Assembly (NCBI RefSeq): GCF_003860565.1
Contig: NZ_CP034157.1
Coordinates: forward strand, 1,860,001-1,924,000
DNA length: 64,000 nt
Reading direction: 5' to 3'
Origin: Cloacibacterium normanense
GTDB taxonomy: Bacteria > Bacteroidota > Bacteroidia > Flavobacteriales > Weeksellaceae
Position numbers and translations under genes: made by a program. Shown in pieces: positions 26,173-34,720 of the stretch; positions within the stretch are counted from its first letter, which is position 1, and every line of letters begins with the position of its first letter. The notes under the pieces are model-generated. The model searched no databases. It was given only the letters and a program-made list of their open reading frames with translations, and was not told where the DNA came from.

Positions 26173-28542
26173 TTAAGAAAATATCTTTTTGTACCAAGGT
26201 TTCTTCTCCGTGTCTGCGGTGTAAGAATATCCGTAACCGTATTTATAACCGTAGCCATATTTATTGCTGTAGGTAAGGTTAAGGTAGCTTACATCATTCA
26301 GCACAATGGCCATTTTTCCTTTGGCATGATCACGGTAGATTTGGTTGGCAAACTCCAACATTTCTTTGTCGGTATACTCAGATCTTACCAAGAATAGCAT
26401 TACATCTGCATAATTGATTAAGTTGTAGGTATCTCCCACCATCAATAACGGTGCAGAATCTATGACGATGTAATCATAATTTTGTTTCCCATATTGCAAG
26501 AGTTCTTCAAATTTTTCGCTTTCAAGCAACTCATTAGGATTCGGAGCGATGGCTCCAGAATGGATGAGTTTAAGATTCTTGCTGATATTGGTCTCTTGTA
26601 CAAAATCTTGTGGTTTTGCATTGTAGTCACTTAAGAATTCAGATAACCCTTGTCCGTGTAATTTCATGAATCTCTTAAGCTGAGGATTTCTGATATCTGC
26701 CCCAATCATTAAGACTTTTTTGGTTAACGCCAAGGTAAGGGCTGTATTCACCGAAATGGTGGTTTTCCCTTCTCCTTTGATGGATGAGGAAATGAGGATA
26801 ACTGGGCATTTCTCATTTTTATTGAAGAAATACTTGATATTAGAATTCAGGATTCTAAAGGATTCTGCAAACGAGGAAAGGTCATTTACTCCTACCGTAT
26901 CACTATCTCCTTTTTCTATGCTTGGAATTTCTGCTACCACTGGAATCTCTTTGGCAATTTCCATCACATCATATTTAGAATGCACATAGGTATCGAAAGA
27001 ATTTTTGAGGAAGAAAAATATCAATGGTAAGAAAAATCCTAAACCATAGGCATACATCATAATTTTGCTCACATTAGGCGTCATTACTCCCGTAGTAAAA
27101 GCAGGATTCAGAACTTTTACCTTAGGTGTAGTTACGGCAAGCGCCATAGAAATTTCTTCGTTCTTTTGAAGAAGGTATAAGTAGAGTGACTCTTTAATTT
27201 TCTGTTGGCGGTCTATATTTTTAAAGAAATTTTCCTGTTCTGGGAACATGTTCATTTCCTGTTTATACTGAGCGATTTTCGACTGCTGATAATTTAAATT
27301 ATTGGCTAAGACATCTCTCGATTTGTATAAATTTTCTCTGATGAGTTTTTTAAGGTCTGCAATTTCTTTATTGAACTGAATAATCACTGGGTTTGCAGGA
27401 GTGGCTTGTCTCAGTGTTTTATTTCTTAGAATGATTAAATCATTGTATTGGCTGATGAGGCTTTCTGCAGAAGTAGGCACGCCAATATTGGTAGGGAGCA
27501 ACTGTTCTGAAGAAGCATTAGCCAATGCCAAAACAGAGTTTACCATCTCTAACTGAGAGGTAAGTTCTAGTATTTTTTGGGTTCCTTGGTCTAGACCGCT
27601 GATGTTCGATTGTGCCTGTGTTTCGATGTCGAAAATATTATTTTCTTTTTTGAAATTTGTTTTTTGGCCTTCGATATTGGAAAGTTCTCTAGAGATAATT
27701 CTCAGACGGTCATTGATGAATTTTTCAGAATTTCTGGCTTCTAATTTTTTATCATTGTCTGCATCTTTATTGTACTGAACGATTAATTCATCAATAATAT
27801 CTTCTGATTTCTCTGGAGTGGTTCCTCTGTAAATGAGGTCTAAGATATTGGTATCTTGGCTGGAGTAATTGACAATAATTCCGCCTTCAATTCCCGCCGC
27901 TACGTTTTTATAATTTTTAAAATATAAATCAACAGGATAATCGAAATTAATGTTTGGATTTTTAGAAATGGTGACAATCCCAAATCCTAAATCATAAGGT
28001 TGGTCATAATAATAACTCTTAGGGTTATTCCCATTAAAATCTGTTAAAATGTATGATTTATAATTCTGTGATTTTATTTTGTAACTGGCTCCCCCGAATT
28101 TTTTCTCGTCTTTCAGTCTGATAATTTTACCGTAGAAAGGCGCTTCGGAACCGTATAAGGCATCGTCTTTCAGTTTTCCTTTGTTGACAAATTCTACATC
28201 CAGATTCAGTTCTTTTACTACATTGTTCAATAAAGGTTTTGCCTTGAAGAGCACAATTTCGTCTGCAATAGAATTTTTAGAAACTCCTCCAGAACCTAAG
28301 CTCTGTAAGTCATTAAGCCCAATTACGCCTGTATTTTTCTTCAAAGAGGTATTAAAATAAACGGAAGCTTGAGAGTTATAAACAGGGATAGTATATCTCA
28401 AATAAATCTTGGCACAAGCATAAAAAAAAGCGATAGAAAGTACAAACCAATACCAAACTCTTAGATATTTAAAAATTTCTTTTTTAAATTCTATTTTTCT
28501 AACTTTTTGGGGGATGGATTGTATGGGTTGTAATTGTTCCAT
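26173..28542 (-). CDS. wzc: Exopolysaccharide co-polymerase with tyrosine kinase domain (Wzc-like)
   Basis: A 789-residue PCP-2a protein. A Wzz-type region with spans near residues 33-50 and 497-517 encloses a long periplasmic coiled-coil part including a GNVR-like segment. The cytoplasmic BY-kinase follows: Walker A SIKGEGKTTIS, Walker A' GADIRNPQ, Walker B YDYIVIDSAPL. The C-terminus is a tyrosine cluster with ten Tyr in about 37 residues, built of YG pairs, the expected autophosphorylation site. It controls polymer length and export together with Wza, encoded 5 bases upstream. Confidence 0.95.
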   Translation of the reverse strand: MEQLQPIQSIPQKVRKIEFKKEIFKYLRVWYWFVLSIAFFYACAKIYLRYTIPVYNSQASVYFNTSLKKNTGVIGLNDLQSLGSGGVSKNSIADEIVLFKAKPLLNNVVKELNLDVEFVNKGKLKDDALYGSEAPFYGKIIRLKDEKKFGGASYKIKSQNYKSYILTDFNGNNPKSYYYDQPYDLGFGIVTISKNPNINFDYPVDLYFKNYKNVAAGIEGGIIVNYSSQDTNILDLIYRGTTPEKSEDIIDELIVQYNKDADNDKKLEARNSEKFINDRLRIISRELSNIEGQKTNFKKENNIFDIETQAQSNISGLDQGTQKILELTSQLEMVNSVLALANASSEQLLPTNIGVPTSAESLISQYNDLIILRNKTLRQATPANPVIIQFNKEIADLKKLIRENLYKSRDVLANNLNYQQSKIAQYKQEMNMFPEQENFFKNIDRQQKIKESLYLYLLQKNEEISMALAVTTPKVKVLNPAFTTGVMTPNVSKIMMYAYGLGFFLPLIFFFLKNSFDTYVHSKYDVMEIAKEIPVVAEIPSIEKGDSDTVGVNDLSSFAESFRILNSNIKYFFNKNEKCPVILISSSIKGEGKTTISVNTALTLALTKKVLMIGADIRNPQLKRFMKLHGQGLSEFLSDYNAKPQDFVQETNISKNLKLIHSGAIAPNPNELLESEKFEELLQYGKQNYDYIVIDSAPLLMVGDTYNLINYADVMLFLVRSEYTDKEMLEFANQIYRDHAKGKMAIVLNDVSYLNLTYSNKYGYGYKYGYGYSYTADTEKKPWYKKIFS

Positions 28543-28547
28543 TTATT

Positions 28548-29315
28548 TTATCTAAAAAACAAGGTGTAAATAGTAATTAAGAAGCCAAAACCTGCCATTC
28601 CTTTCATCCAATATGCATTTTTATTGGCTGCAATCTGTGCATTTTTGTCTGGAACCGCATAGAGAATATCGTTATTCTGCAAGTAGTAGTAGGGAGAAGT
28701 AGTGATGGCATAATCCGTAACATCTAAGACATAGGTTTCGTCTACTCCATTTACATTTCTGATAAGTCTGATGTTTTTAAGGTCTGCATCTTCAGAAGTA
28801 CCTCCTCCTAAAGCGATGGCCTGTAAAATATTGAGTTTCTCATTATCGTGTACTTTCATTCCCGCTGCTCCGAATTTTCCTAAGAAAACAATTTTGAGGT
28901 TGATGGGTTTAATAATGACAATAGGCTCTACTAAGTATTTTTTCAGGCGTTCTTCCAGGTCTACTTTTACCTCGTCTATGGTTTTGCCTGTTACGGGAAT
29001 ATTTCCTAAAACGGGCATGGTAATTTCTCCTTGCTTATTTACGATATAAGATTGTAAAGAAGTAGCATCAGAAGCCTCTTTCACATTCGTATTTGAGATG
29101 GTATTGATATTGAAAGGTTTGATGGCTAGCTCGTCATATCCCGTGATTTGGATATTGAGTTCGTCTCCTACCTGTATAAGACTACCGTTATATTGTGCTT
29201 GTTTTATTTCTTGGTTATAATCTACTTTATCCATGTAAATCATATTCTTTTTAGGACCGCAAGAAATTACAGCCAAAGAAATGAGCAGTATAAAAAATCT
29301 TAGTATCTTCTTCAC
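28548..29315 (-). CDS. wza: Polysaccharide export outer membrane lipoprotein (Wza-like)
   Basis: A 255-residue protein. A lipoprotein signal peptide ends in LAVISC (Cys about 19). The Poly_export domain follows (QVGDELNIQITGYDEL, VNKQGEITMPVLGNIPVTGKTIDEV) and then an SLBB-like domain (VFLGKFGAAGMKVHDNEKLNILQAIALGGG). A C-terminal hydrophobic helix (GMAGFGFLITIYTLFF) is unusual against E. coli Wza but common in Bacteroidota. The start codon is GTG at 29313-29315, the only in-frame start before the lipobox. It is the first gene of the Wza-Wzc-Wzm-Wzt-methyltransferase operon. Confidence 0.93.
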   Translation of the reverse strand: MKKILRFFILLISLAVISCGPKKNMIYMDKVDYNQEIKQAQYNGSLIQVGDELNIQITGYDELAIKPFNINTISNTNVKEASDATSLQSYIVNKQGEITMPVLGNIPVTGKTIDEVKVDLEERLKKYLVEPIVIIKPINLKIVFLGKFGAAGMKVHDNEKLNILQAIALGGGTSEDADLKNIRLIRNVNGVDETYVLDVTDYAITTSPYYYLQNNDILYAVPDKNAQIAANKNAYWMKGMAGFGFLITIYTLFFR

Positions 29316-29332
29316 GTGGGCAATTTATAAAA

Positions 29333-29361
29333 CAAAAATAATATAATTTTATGATAAACAA
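29333..29361 (-). promoter_or_regulatory. Promoter of the export operon
   Basis: On the minus strand TTG (29361-29359), an 18-base spacer and TATTTTTG (29340-29333) fit the Bacteroidota housekeeping consensus TTG/TAnnTTTG. Transcription would start about 10 bases before the GTG of the Wza gene, giving a very short leader. Confidence 0.6.
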
Positions 29362-29390
29362 CCATTTTAGGCGCTTTAACTTTATGCAAA

Positions 29391-29416
29391 AAGCACAGTA
29401 TGGTGAATACTGTGCC
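29391..29416 (-). terminator. Terminator of the beta-barrel gene
   Basis: GCACAGTAT (29393-29401), a 5-base loop and ATACTGTGC (29407-29415). On the minus strand it is followed by TTTTTGC. It lies about 25 bases past the stop codon. Confidence 0.8.
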
Positions 29417-29438
29417 TTGTTGTTCTCTATTATTTTGA

Positions 29439-30059
29439 TTAGTTAAAAGAATAACTAAATCCTACTCCCACTAATCTGTTCCAAGTTTTATGATCTTGAT
29501 AATTAGGGTATACTTCGGATAAGCCTTGATCATATCTTAAATACACCTCTATCTTATCGCTAATTACATACCCTAACGCTCCAGAAACTGATAAATTCAG
29601 TTTTTTCATATCATCATCTCTCAATCCTATGTACCCCGCTTCTTCATTGGTAGGTCCGGCTCTATTTTCTGAAACATTATAAGCAAATCTAGGCCCAATC
29701 ATGAAATAAAAATTCTCAAAATATCCTCTGTACAAGTGAAATTTCCCATACAATGCAAAAGCAACAAAATCATTTCTGTAATATTGTCTGCCTTGCTCCA
29801 AAATGGTTTTTTCGCCTTCCATGCTGAATTCTACTACAGGATAAATGTAATAACGAAGCGGTGCATAGATACTTCTCTGGAAGGTTTCTAGAGGAATTTC
29901 CATAAACAAGCCTACACTTGGCGCAATTCTCCCTCTAGAGAAGTCATGTATTCCCTCGATAGACGAAGAGTGCACGTTTGCAGTTGCTCCCCATCTTAGT
30001 TCTTGAGCAAAAGAAAATCCTGAAAGTAAAATGGCAAAAACAAAGAATATTTTTTTCAT
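29439..30059 (-). CDS. Outer membrane beta-barrel protein
   Basis: A 206-residue protein with a clear signal peptide (MKKIFFVFAILLSGFSFAQ, cleaved after Ala18 or Gln19). The mature part alternates polar and aromatic residues as in small beta-barrels (FVAFALYGKFHLYRGYF, FYFMIGPRFAYNVS, VYLRYDQGLSEVYP) and ends in GVGFSYSFN, the C-terminal Phe/aromatic signature used by the BAM machinery. The specific function is not known. It sits between glyA and the polysaccharide export operon, with a terminator separating it from the latter. Confidence 0.82.
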   Translation of the reverse strand: MKKIFFVFAILLSGFSFAQELRWGATANVHSSSIEGIHDFSRGRIAPSVGLFMEIPLETFQRSIYAPLRYYIYPVVEFSMEGEKTILEQGRQYYRNDFVAFALYGKFHLYRGYFENFYFMIGPRFAYNVSENRAGPTNEEAGYIGLRDDDMKKLNLSVSGALGYVISDKIEVYLRYDQGLSEVYPNYQDHKTWNRLVGVGFSYSFN

Positions 30060-30110
30060 AAATCATGAAATTTATAACAAATTAACAGTTTTCATTTCAG
30101 TTAAGCATCA

Positions 30111-31382
30111 TTATCCGTTAAATAATGCTCTTCCTTCCATTAACTGATGTACTTTTTGTTTTACTTGTTCTAGGGTATTTTCATCTTTGATATTGGTCAC
30201 CACTTCATTGATTAAATCTGCAATGGTCTCCATATCTTTTTCTAATAAACCTCTCGTGGTGATGGCAGCGGTTCCTAATCTGATTCCAGAAGTGATGAAT
30301 GGAGACTTATCGTCATAAGGAACCATGTTTTTATTACACGTAATATCTGCTTTTACCAATGCTTTTTCGGTTTCTTTACCGTTTACATTTTTATTTCTAA
30401 GGTCAACTAGCATTAAGTGATTATCTGTACCACCACTCACAATATCAAAACCTCTATCAATCATTGCTTTTGCTAATGCCTGAGAATTGGCTATTACTTG
30501 TTTGGCATAAATCTCAAATTTCTGATCAAGAGCTTCACCGTAAGCTACCGCTTTTGCTGCAATCACGTGTTCTAGTGGTCCACCTTGAGTTCCTGGGAAA
30601 ACCGCACCATCTAATACAGCACTCATCATTTTGGTCTCTCCTTTAGGTGTTTTATGCCCGTAAGTATTTTCGAAATCTTTGCCCATCATGATCATTCCTC
30701 CTCTCGGTCCACGAAGCGTTTTATGGGTAGTAGTAGTCACTACATGGCAATGTTCGAATGGTGAGTTCAATAATCCTTTGGCAACTAAACCTGCAGGATG
30801 TGCAATATCTGCCCACAATGTAGCGCCTACCTCATCTGCAATTTCTCTGAATTTGGCATAATCTAAATCTCTAGAATAAGCTGAGAAACCTGCAATCAGC
30901 ATTTTTGGTTTTTCGCGCAATGCTACTTCACGCATTTGGTTATAATCGATAAGACCTGTTTCTTTTTCAACTCCGTAAAATACCGGACGGAAATTAATTC
31001 CAGAAAAATTAACATGAGAACCGTGTGTCAAATGACCTCCCATTGATAAATCCATTCCCATTACCGTATCACCTGGTTTTAAAACCGATAAATAAACCGC
31101 TGCATTAGCCTGAGAACCAGAGTGTGGCTGTACATTGGCATATTCTACCCCGAAAAGTTGTTTTGCTCTTTCAATGGCCAAAGTTTCTACTTCGTCTACC
31201 ACTTCACAACCTCCGTAGTATCTCTTTCCTGGGTAGCCTTCTGCATATTTATTCGTTAAGACACTTCCCATCGCTTTCATCACATTTTCAGAAACAAAAT
31301 TTTCTGATGCAATTAGCTCTATACCATTGGTTTGTCTTTCTCTTTCTCTTTCAATTAGTTCAAAAATGATGTCTTTACTCAT
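30111..31382 (-). CDS. glyA: Serine hydroxymethyltransferase
   Basis: A 423-residue PLP enzyme converting serine and tetrahydrofolate to glycine and 5,10-methylene-THF in the cytoplasm. LIASENFVS (residues 23-31), the substrate-loop [15 protein letters not shown] and the PLP-lysine block [16 protein letters not shown] (Lys221) are all present. Length matches the family. A TATTTTTG -7-like element lies at 31409-31402 on the minus strand, but a matching upstream element is missing. The beta-barrel gene follows after 51 bases and could be co-transcribed. Confidence 0.97.
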   Translation of the reverse strand: MSKDIIFELIERERERQTNGIELIASENFVSENVMKAMGSVLTNKYAEGYPGKRYYGGCEVVDEVETLAIERAKQLFGVEYANVQPHSGSQANAAVYLSVLKPGDTVMGMDLSMGGHLTHGSHVNFSGINFRPVFYGVEKETGLIDYNQMREVALREKPKMLIAGFSAYSRDLDYAKFREIADEVGATLWADIAHPAGLVAKGLLNSPFEHCHVVTTTTHKTLRGPRGGMIMMGKDFENTYGHKTPKGETKMMSAVLDGAVFPGTQGGPLEHVIAAKAVAYGEALDQKFEIYAKQVIANSQALAKAMIDRGFDIVSGGTDNHLMLVDLRNKNVNGKETEKALVKADITCNKNMVPYDDKSPFITSGIRLGTAAITTRGLLEKDMETIADLINEVVTNIKDENTLEQVKQKVHQLMEGRALFNG

Positions 31383-31451
31383 ATTAGATTTAAATTTTGC
31401 TCAAAAATAAGAAATTATACAGATATTTGCGATAAGTTTACATTAATAATT

Positions 31452-31745
31452 ATGGGAAAGAAAAAATATAAAAAACAATTGCTAAAATCCTTGAAATCAT
31501 TAGGAAAATCTGAACATTTACTTCTAGAAAGCATGACCAATCTAATGCTTCTGGGAGAATTGAAGAAAAACAATATTGAGTTTAAAGATGGGGATACCTT
31601 TACTTTCAAAGACAACATCTTTGATTACAGCGAAGACAAAAACATCAGAAAAATGGCAAAACTTCGTCACAAAATGATGAAAACCATGAATAAACTGGTG
31701 GAGAAAAATAATTTTAAGGATAAAGAAATTAAGTTTCTGGCTTAA
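31452..31745 (+). CDS. Small Lys-rich hypothetical protein
   Basis: A 97-residue, very basic and charged protein (MGKKKYKKQLLKSLKSLGKS, NIRKMAKLRHKMMKTMNKL) with a helical profile and no membrane segment or Cys. I recognise no family. It is supported by a well-placed ATG, ordinary codon use and a strong terminator directly after the stop. It diverges from glyA with only 69 bases between their start codons. Confidence 0.7.
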   Translation: MGKKKYKKQLLKSLKSLGKSEHLLLESMTNLMLLGELKKNNIEFKDGDTFTFKDNIFDYSEDKNIRKMAKLRHKMMKTMNKLVEKNNFKDKEIKFLA

Positions 31746-31751
31746 ATCAAA

Positions 31752-31785
31752 AAAAGCAATCTTACTTGAAGATTGCTTTTTATAT
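31752..31785 (+). terminator. Rho-independent terminator
   Basis: AAAAGCAATCTT (31752-31763), loop ACTTG, AAGATTGCTTTT (31769-31780), then a T-rich tail. It lies 6 bases after the stop codon of the small Lys-rich gene. Confidence 0.9.
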
Positions 31786-31944
31786 TGAAAGATTGATGTA
31801 TTCAATTCTTTTTAAAACGCAAAGATTTTTTATCCTTTCAACATGGTTTTAAGAGAGCAAAGAAGCGAATAAATTCGCAAAAAGCTTATAATTTAAGATT
31901 ATTTTCTTACGTCATTGATTTCTTATTCTTCATCTTAACTTCTA

Positions 31945-32826
31945 TTAGAACAACGCTTTAGGTTGAGCCATTACAGGAATGTGAATTTTTGTCCCGAACT
32001 CTGCATTCACTTTCTCTATAAAATACGCTGACAACAACGGTGAAGCCAATTCTACATTCTGATGTACAAAGAAATATAAGTTTTTCAAACCTTCTTCTTT
32101 CCATAATTTTATTCGTTCTAACCAATCATCTAATCTTGCATAATCACTGTCTGCATTGGCGCCTACATATCTTACAAAAGCGGTGTCTGAAGTGAGTCTC
32201 ATGTGCAACATGTCTCTTCTTCCTGCCGTGTCTACGATAATATTCGCGATGTTATTCTCTTCCAGCAATTGAGAGAATTTTTCAAAATTTTCTTCTTCAA
32301 ACCATTCTGCACTGCGTACTTCTATCGCCAGTGGAACTTCTTTTGGCCAGTCTTTTATAAATTTTTCTACCCTGTCAAAATCTTTAGGTTTGAAATTATC
32401 ATGTAATTGCAAGAATACCATTCCCAACTGGTCACCGAAATTCAAAACTGAAGTCGCGTAATCCGTCACTACATCAGTCACATTAATCAATCTTCTAAAA
32501 TGTGAAACGGTATTGGTGATTTTTGGGAAAAACTTAAATGTAGGTGGCGTTTTTTCTTTCCATGTGAGCACTTGTTCTGGACTCGGCAAAGAATAAAATG
32601 TAGCGTTCAACTCAATAGAATTGAATTGGGTAGCGTAGTATTTCAGTTCGTCTTTGGTTCCTTTTGGGTAAAATCCTTTCAGGTCGGTTTTGTTCCATTT
32701 GGCACAACCGATGTAGATATTGAAATCGTTTCCATTAGATTTTCGTAGAATTTCTTGGGTTTTAGGATGGTCTTTTGGAAGGGTGAAGTCTATTTGTGAT
32801 GGGTCTGCTACTTGTCCGAATTTCAT
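31945..32826 (-). CDS. DUF72 domain protein (YecE-like)
   Basis: A 293-residue protein of the DUF72/YecE family, which has a TIM-barrel-like fold. Visible are NIYIGCAKWN near residue 35, FNSIELNATFYSLPSPEQVLTWKEKTPPTFKFFPKI, the family core VPLAIEVRSAEWF, and the late FVRYVGANAD with YFFVHQNVELASPL. Its biochemical function is not established. It is monocistronic, with the long repeat region directly upstream. Confidence 0.88.
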   Translation of the reverse strand: MKFGQVADPSQIDFTLPKDHPKTQEILRKSNGNDFNIYIGCAKWNKTDLKGFYPKGTKDELKYYATQFNSIELNATFYSLPSPEQVLTWKEKTPPTFKFFPKITNTVSHFRRLINVTDVVTDYATSVLNFGDQLGMVFLQLHDNFKPKDFDRVEKFIKDWPKEVPLAIEVRSAEWFEEENFEKFSQLLEENNIANIIVDTAGRRDMLHMRLTSDTAFVRYVGANADSDYARLDDWLERIKLWKEEGLKNLYFFVHQNVELASPLLSAYFIEKVNAEFGTKIHIPVMAQPKALF

Positions 32827-32899
32827 TTTTTTTAGTTTTTAGGGATTAGGAAAAAGGGATTGGTTTCAAAGGTAAAAATTTCTTGTAGATTCTAAAAAG

Positions 32900-33790
32900 A
32901 AAGTGAATTTATATTTCCCGCAGATTTCGCAGAGTTTTAACACAGAGAGCACAGAGTTTTTTCACAGAGAACACAAAGATTGCATTTTATGTTTATCGTT
33001 CCGTAGGAATCTAAAAGAATTTATGATTTTATAGAGTTAAAAGTTTCTCACGGATTGCGCAGATTTTTTAACACAGAGAGCACAGAGTTTTTTCACAGAG
33101 AACACAAAGATTGCATTTTATGCTTATTGTTCCGTAGGAATCTAAAAGAATTTATGATTTTATAGAGTTAAAAGTTTCCCGCAGATTGCACTGATTTTTT
33201 AACACAGAGAGCACAGAGTTTTTTCACAGAGAACACAAAGATTGTATTTTATGTTTATCGTTCCGTAGGAATCTAAAAGAATCTTATGATTTTGATAAAA
33301 TTAATAGTTTCTCACGGATTCCACAGATTTCGCAGATTTTTAACACAGAGAGCACAGAGAATTCACAGAGAACACAAAGATTGGATTTTATGTTTATCAT
33401 TCCGTAGGAATCTAAAGAATCTTATGATTTTATAGAGTTAAAAGTTTCTCACGGATTGCGCAGATTACACAGATTTTTTAACACAGAGAGCACAGAGTTT
33501 TTTCACAGAGAACACAAAGATTGTATTTTATGTTTATCGTTCCGTAGGAATCTAAAAGAAGCTTATGATTTTGATAAAATTAAAAATCTCTCGCTGATTG
33601 CGCAGATTGCACAGATTTTTTTTGATAAAATAAAGTATAGTATTTGTCATTCCGTAGGAATCTAAAAGAATCTTATGATTTTGATAAAATTAATAGTTTC
33701 TCACGGATTCCACAGATTGCACAGATTTTTTTTGATAAAATAAAGTATAGTGTTTGTTATTCCAAAGGAATATAAAAGAAGCTTATGATT
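32900..33790. repeat. About seven degenerate tandem units of 131-141 bases
   Basis: AACACAGAGAGCACAGAG starts at 32939, 33070, 33201, 33342 and 33480 (spacing 131, 131, 141, 138), followed by two shorter units that lack it. Each full unit contains ACAGAGAACACAAAGATT, GTTCCGTAGGAATCTAAA (also seen alone near 16780) and CGCAGATT-type runs. The short frames across it are repeat artefacts. No gene or promoter is seen in the block. Confidence 0.9.
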
Positions 33791-33895
33791 ATTTCTAATA
33801 TTTTAAGTTTTGGCTAAAGCAAATGCGTTATTAATTAAAAAGTCGGGATTTCTTCGTCTCCGCTCAGAACTTGCGACTCTACTGAATAAAAAATT

Positions 33896-34096
33896 TCAAT
33901 CATTATCTTCAAGTTGGAAAATTTCTTCAACATTCATTTTAAAATATTTTGAAATTTTCAAAGCTAAAACAGTAGATGGAACATACTTTCCTGCTTCTAA
34001 AGCGTTAACAGTTTGTCTAGAAACCCCAATTCTTTTTGCTAATTCTTCTTGCGTTATATTTAAAATTGCTCTTTGAACTTTTATGTTATTTTTCAT
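33896..34096 (-). CDS. XRE-family HTH transcriptional regulator
   Basis: A 66-residue protein that is almost entirely an HTH_3 domain: VQRAILNITQEELAKRIGVSRQTVNALEAGKYVPSTVLALKI covers the five helices, with the recognition helix at SRQTVNALE, followed by a short acidic tail. Its start overlaps the end of the membrane protein gene upstream by 4 bases, so the two form one unit. A perfect palindrome inside their shared promoter is the obvious candidate for its operator, suggesting autoregulation. Confidence 0.9.
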   Translation of the reverse strand: MKNNIKVQRAILNITQEELAKRIGVSRQTVNALEAGKYVPSTVLALKISKYFKMNVEEIFQLEDND

Positions 34097-34545
34097 TTTC
34101 TCGAAAGTAAATAATTGAACTTAAACACATAAAGAACCAATGGTAAATACATTGATAAAATCATCACATTAAAAAAAGCCATTCCATAAATAGTTAAAAA
34201 TAGAATTAAGACAATTAAATAGCTTATCATTAGACTCCAAAACACGGATTTTAAACGAAGAAAATTTATATATTCATCTTCATTCTTTTCATTGGAAAAA
34301 CCTACAAGTAGTCCACCAATAATAATTAATAAACCCGTAAGATTAGTCACCCAATCAACTTTAGTAATTTGAAAGAAACCGCTTTCCGAAAACAATCCAG
34401 AATTAAAAAAAACTGGTAAATGAATTTTAAAATCTTCAAAATTGATTTCAAAAATAATCATTATTAATCCCCATATTAATGAAGGAATAAAAATCAGCCA
34501 ACCTACTTTTTTACATCTGTTTGGTAAAAGTTTTAAATTTTTCAT
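34093..34545 (-). CDS. Small multi-span membrane protein paired with an XRE regulator
   Basis: With the ATG at 34545 the product has 150 residues (MKNLKLLPNRCKKVGW...). A longer frame to 34596 would run through the promoter and is rejected. There are four hydrophobic segments (WLIFIPSLIWGLIMIIF, LTGLLIIIGGLLVGF, SLMISYLIVLILFLTIYG, VMILSMYLPLVLYVF). The family is unknown to me. A membrane protein of unknown role with a tiny XRE regulator overlapping it is a layout seen widely in bacteria. The product may sense or modulate something at the membrane. Confidence 0.78.
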   Translation of the reverse strand: MKNLKLLPNRCKKVGWLIFIPSLIWGLIMIIFEINFEDFKIHLPVFFNSGLFSESGFFQITKVDWVTNLTGLLIIIGGLLVGFSNEKNEDEYINFLRLKSVFWSLMISYLIVLILFLTIYGMAFFNVMILSMYLPLVLYVFKFNYLLSRK

Positions 34546-34565
34546 ATTATATTTTTTTACACTTC

Positions 34566-34597
34566 CAAATGTAAAAAATATTTTACATTTAGACAAA
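34566..34597 (-). promoter_or_regulatory. Promoter of the membrane-protein/XRE pair
   Basis: On the minus strand TTTG (34597-34594), a 20-base spacer and TACATTTG (34573-34566) match the Bacteroidota consensus well. The start codon lies about 20 bases downstream of the -7 element. Confidence 0.75.
34569..34588. promoter_or_regulatory. Palindromic operator in the promoter
   Basis: ATGTAAAAAATATTTTACAT has perfect 8-base arms (ATGTAAAA/TTTTACAT) around AATA. It lies between the two promoter elements and overlaps the -7 box, so a bound regulator would block transcription. A looser ATGT...ACAT copy lies just upstream at 34598-34610. Confidence 0.65.
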
Positions 34598-34653
34598 TGT
34601 TTTTTACATAAATCTTATAATTAGACTGATATATCAGTTTAAATTTTCTGATG

Positions 34654-34680
34654 AAAAAAAACCGCAGAAATTTCTGCGGT
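34654..34680 (-). terminator. Terminator of nrdA
   Basis: The perfect palindrome ACCGCAGAAATTTCTGCGGT (34661-34680), read on the minus strand, is followed by eight T. It lies about 40 bases past the nrdA stop. Confidence 0.9.
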
Positions 34681-34720
34681 TTGTATATTGTAAATCAAAA
34701 ATCTTCAGTCGTCAATTGAA

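Noticed and set aside
33456-33665. 69-codon open frame on the plus strand
   Set aside because: It lies entirely within the degenerate tandem repeats.
32900-33790. Possible CRISPR array
   Set aside because: Units are 131-141 bases with conserved interiors and degenerate edges. There are no short constant repeats with unique spacers.
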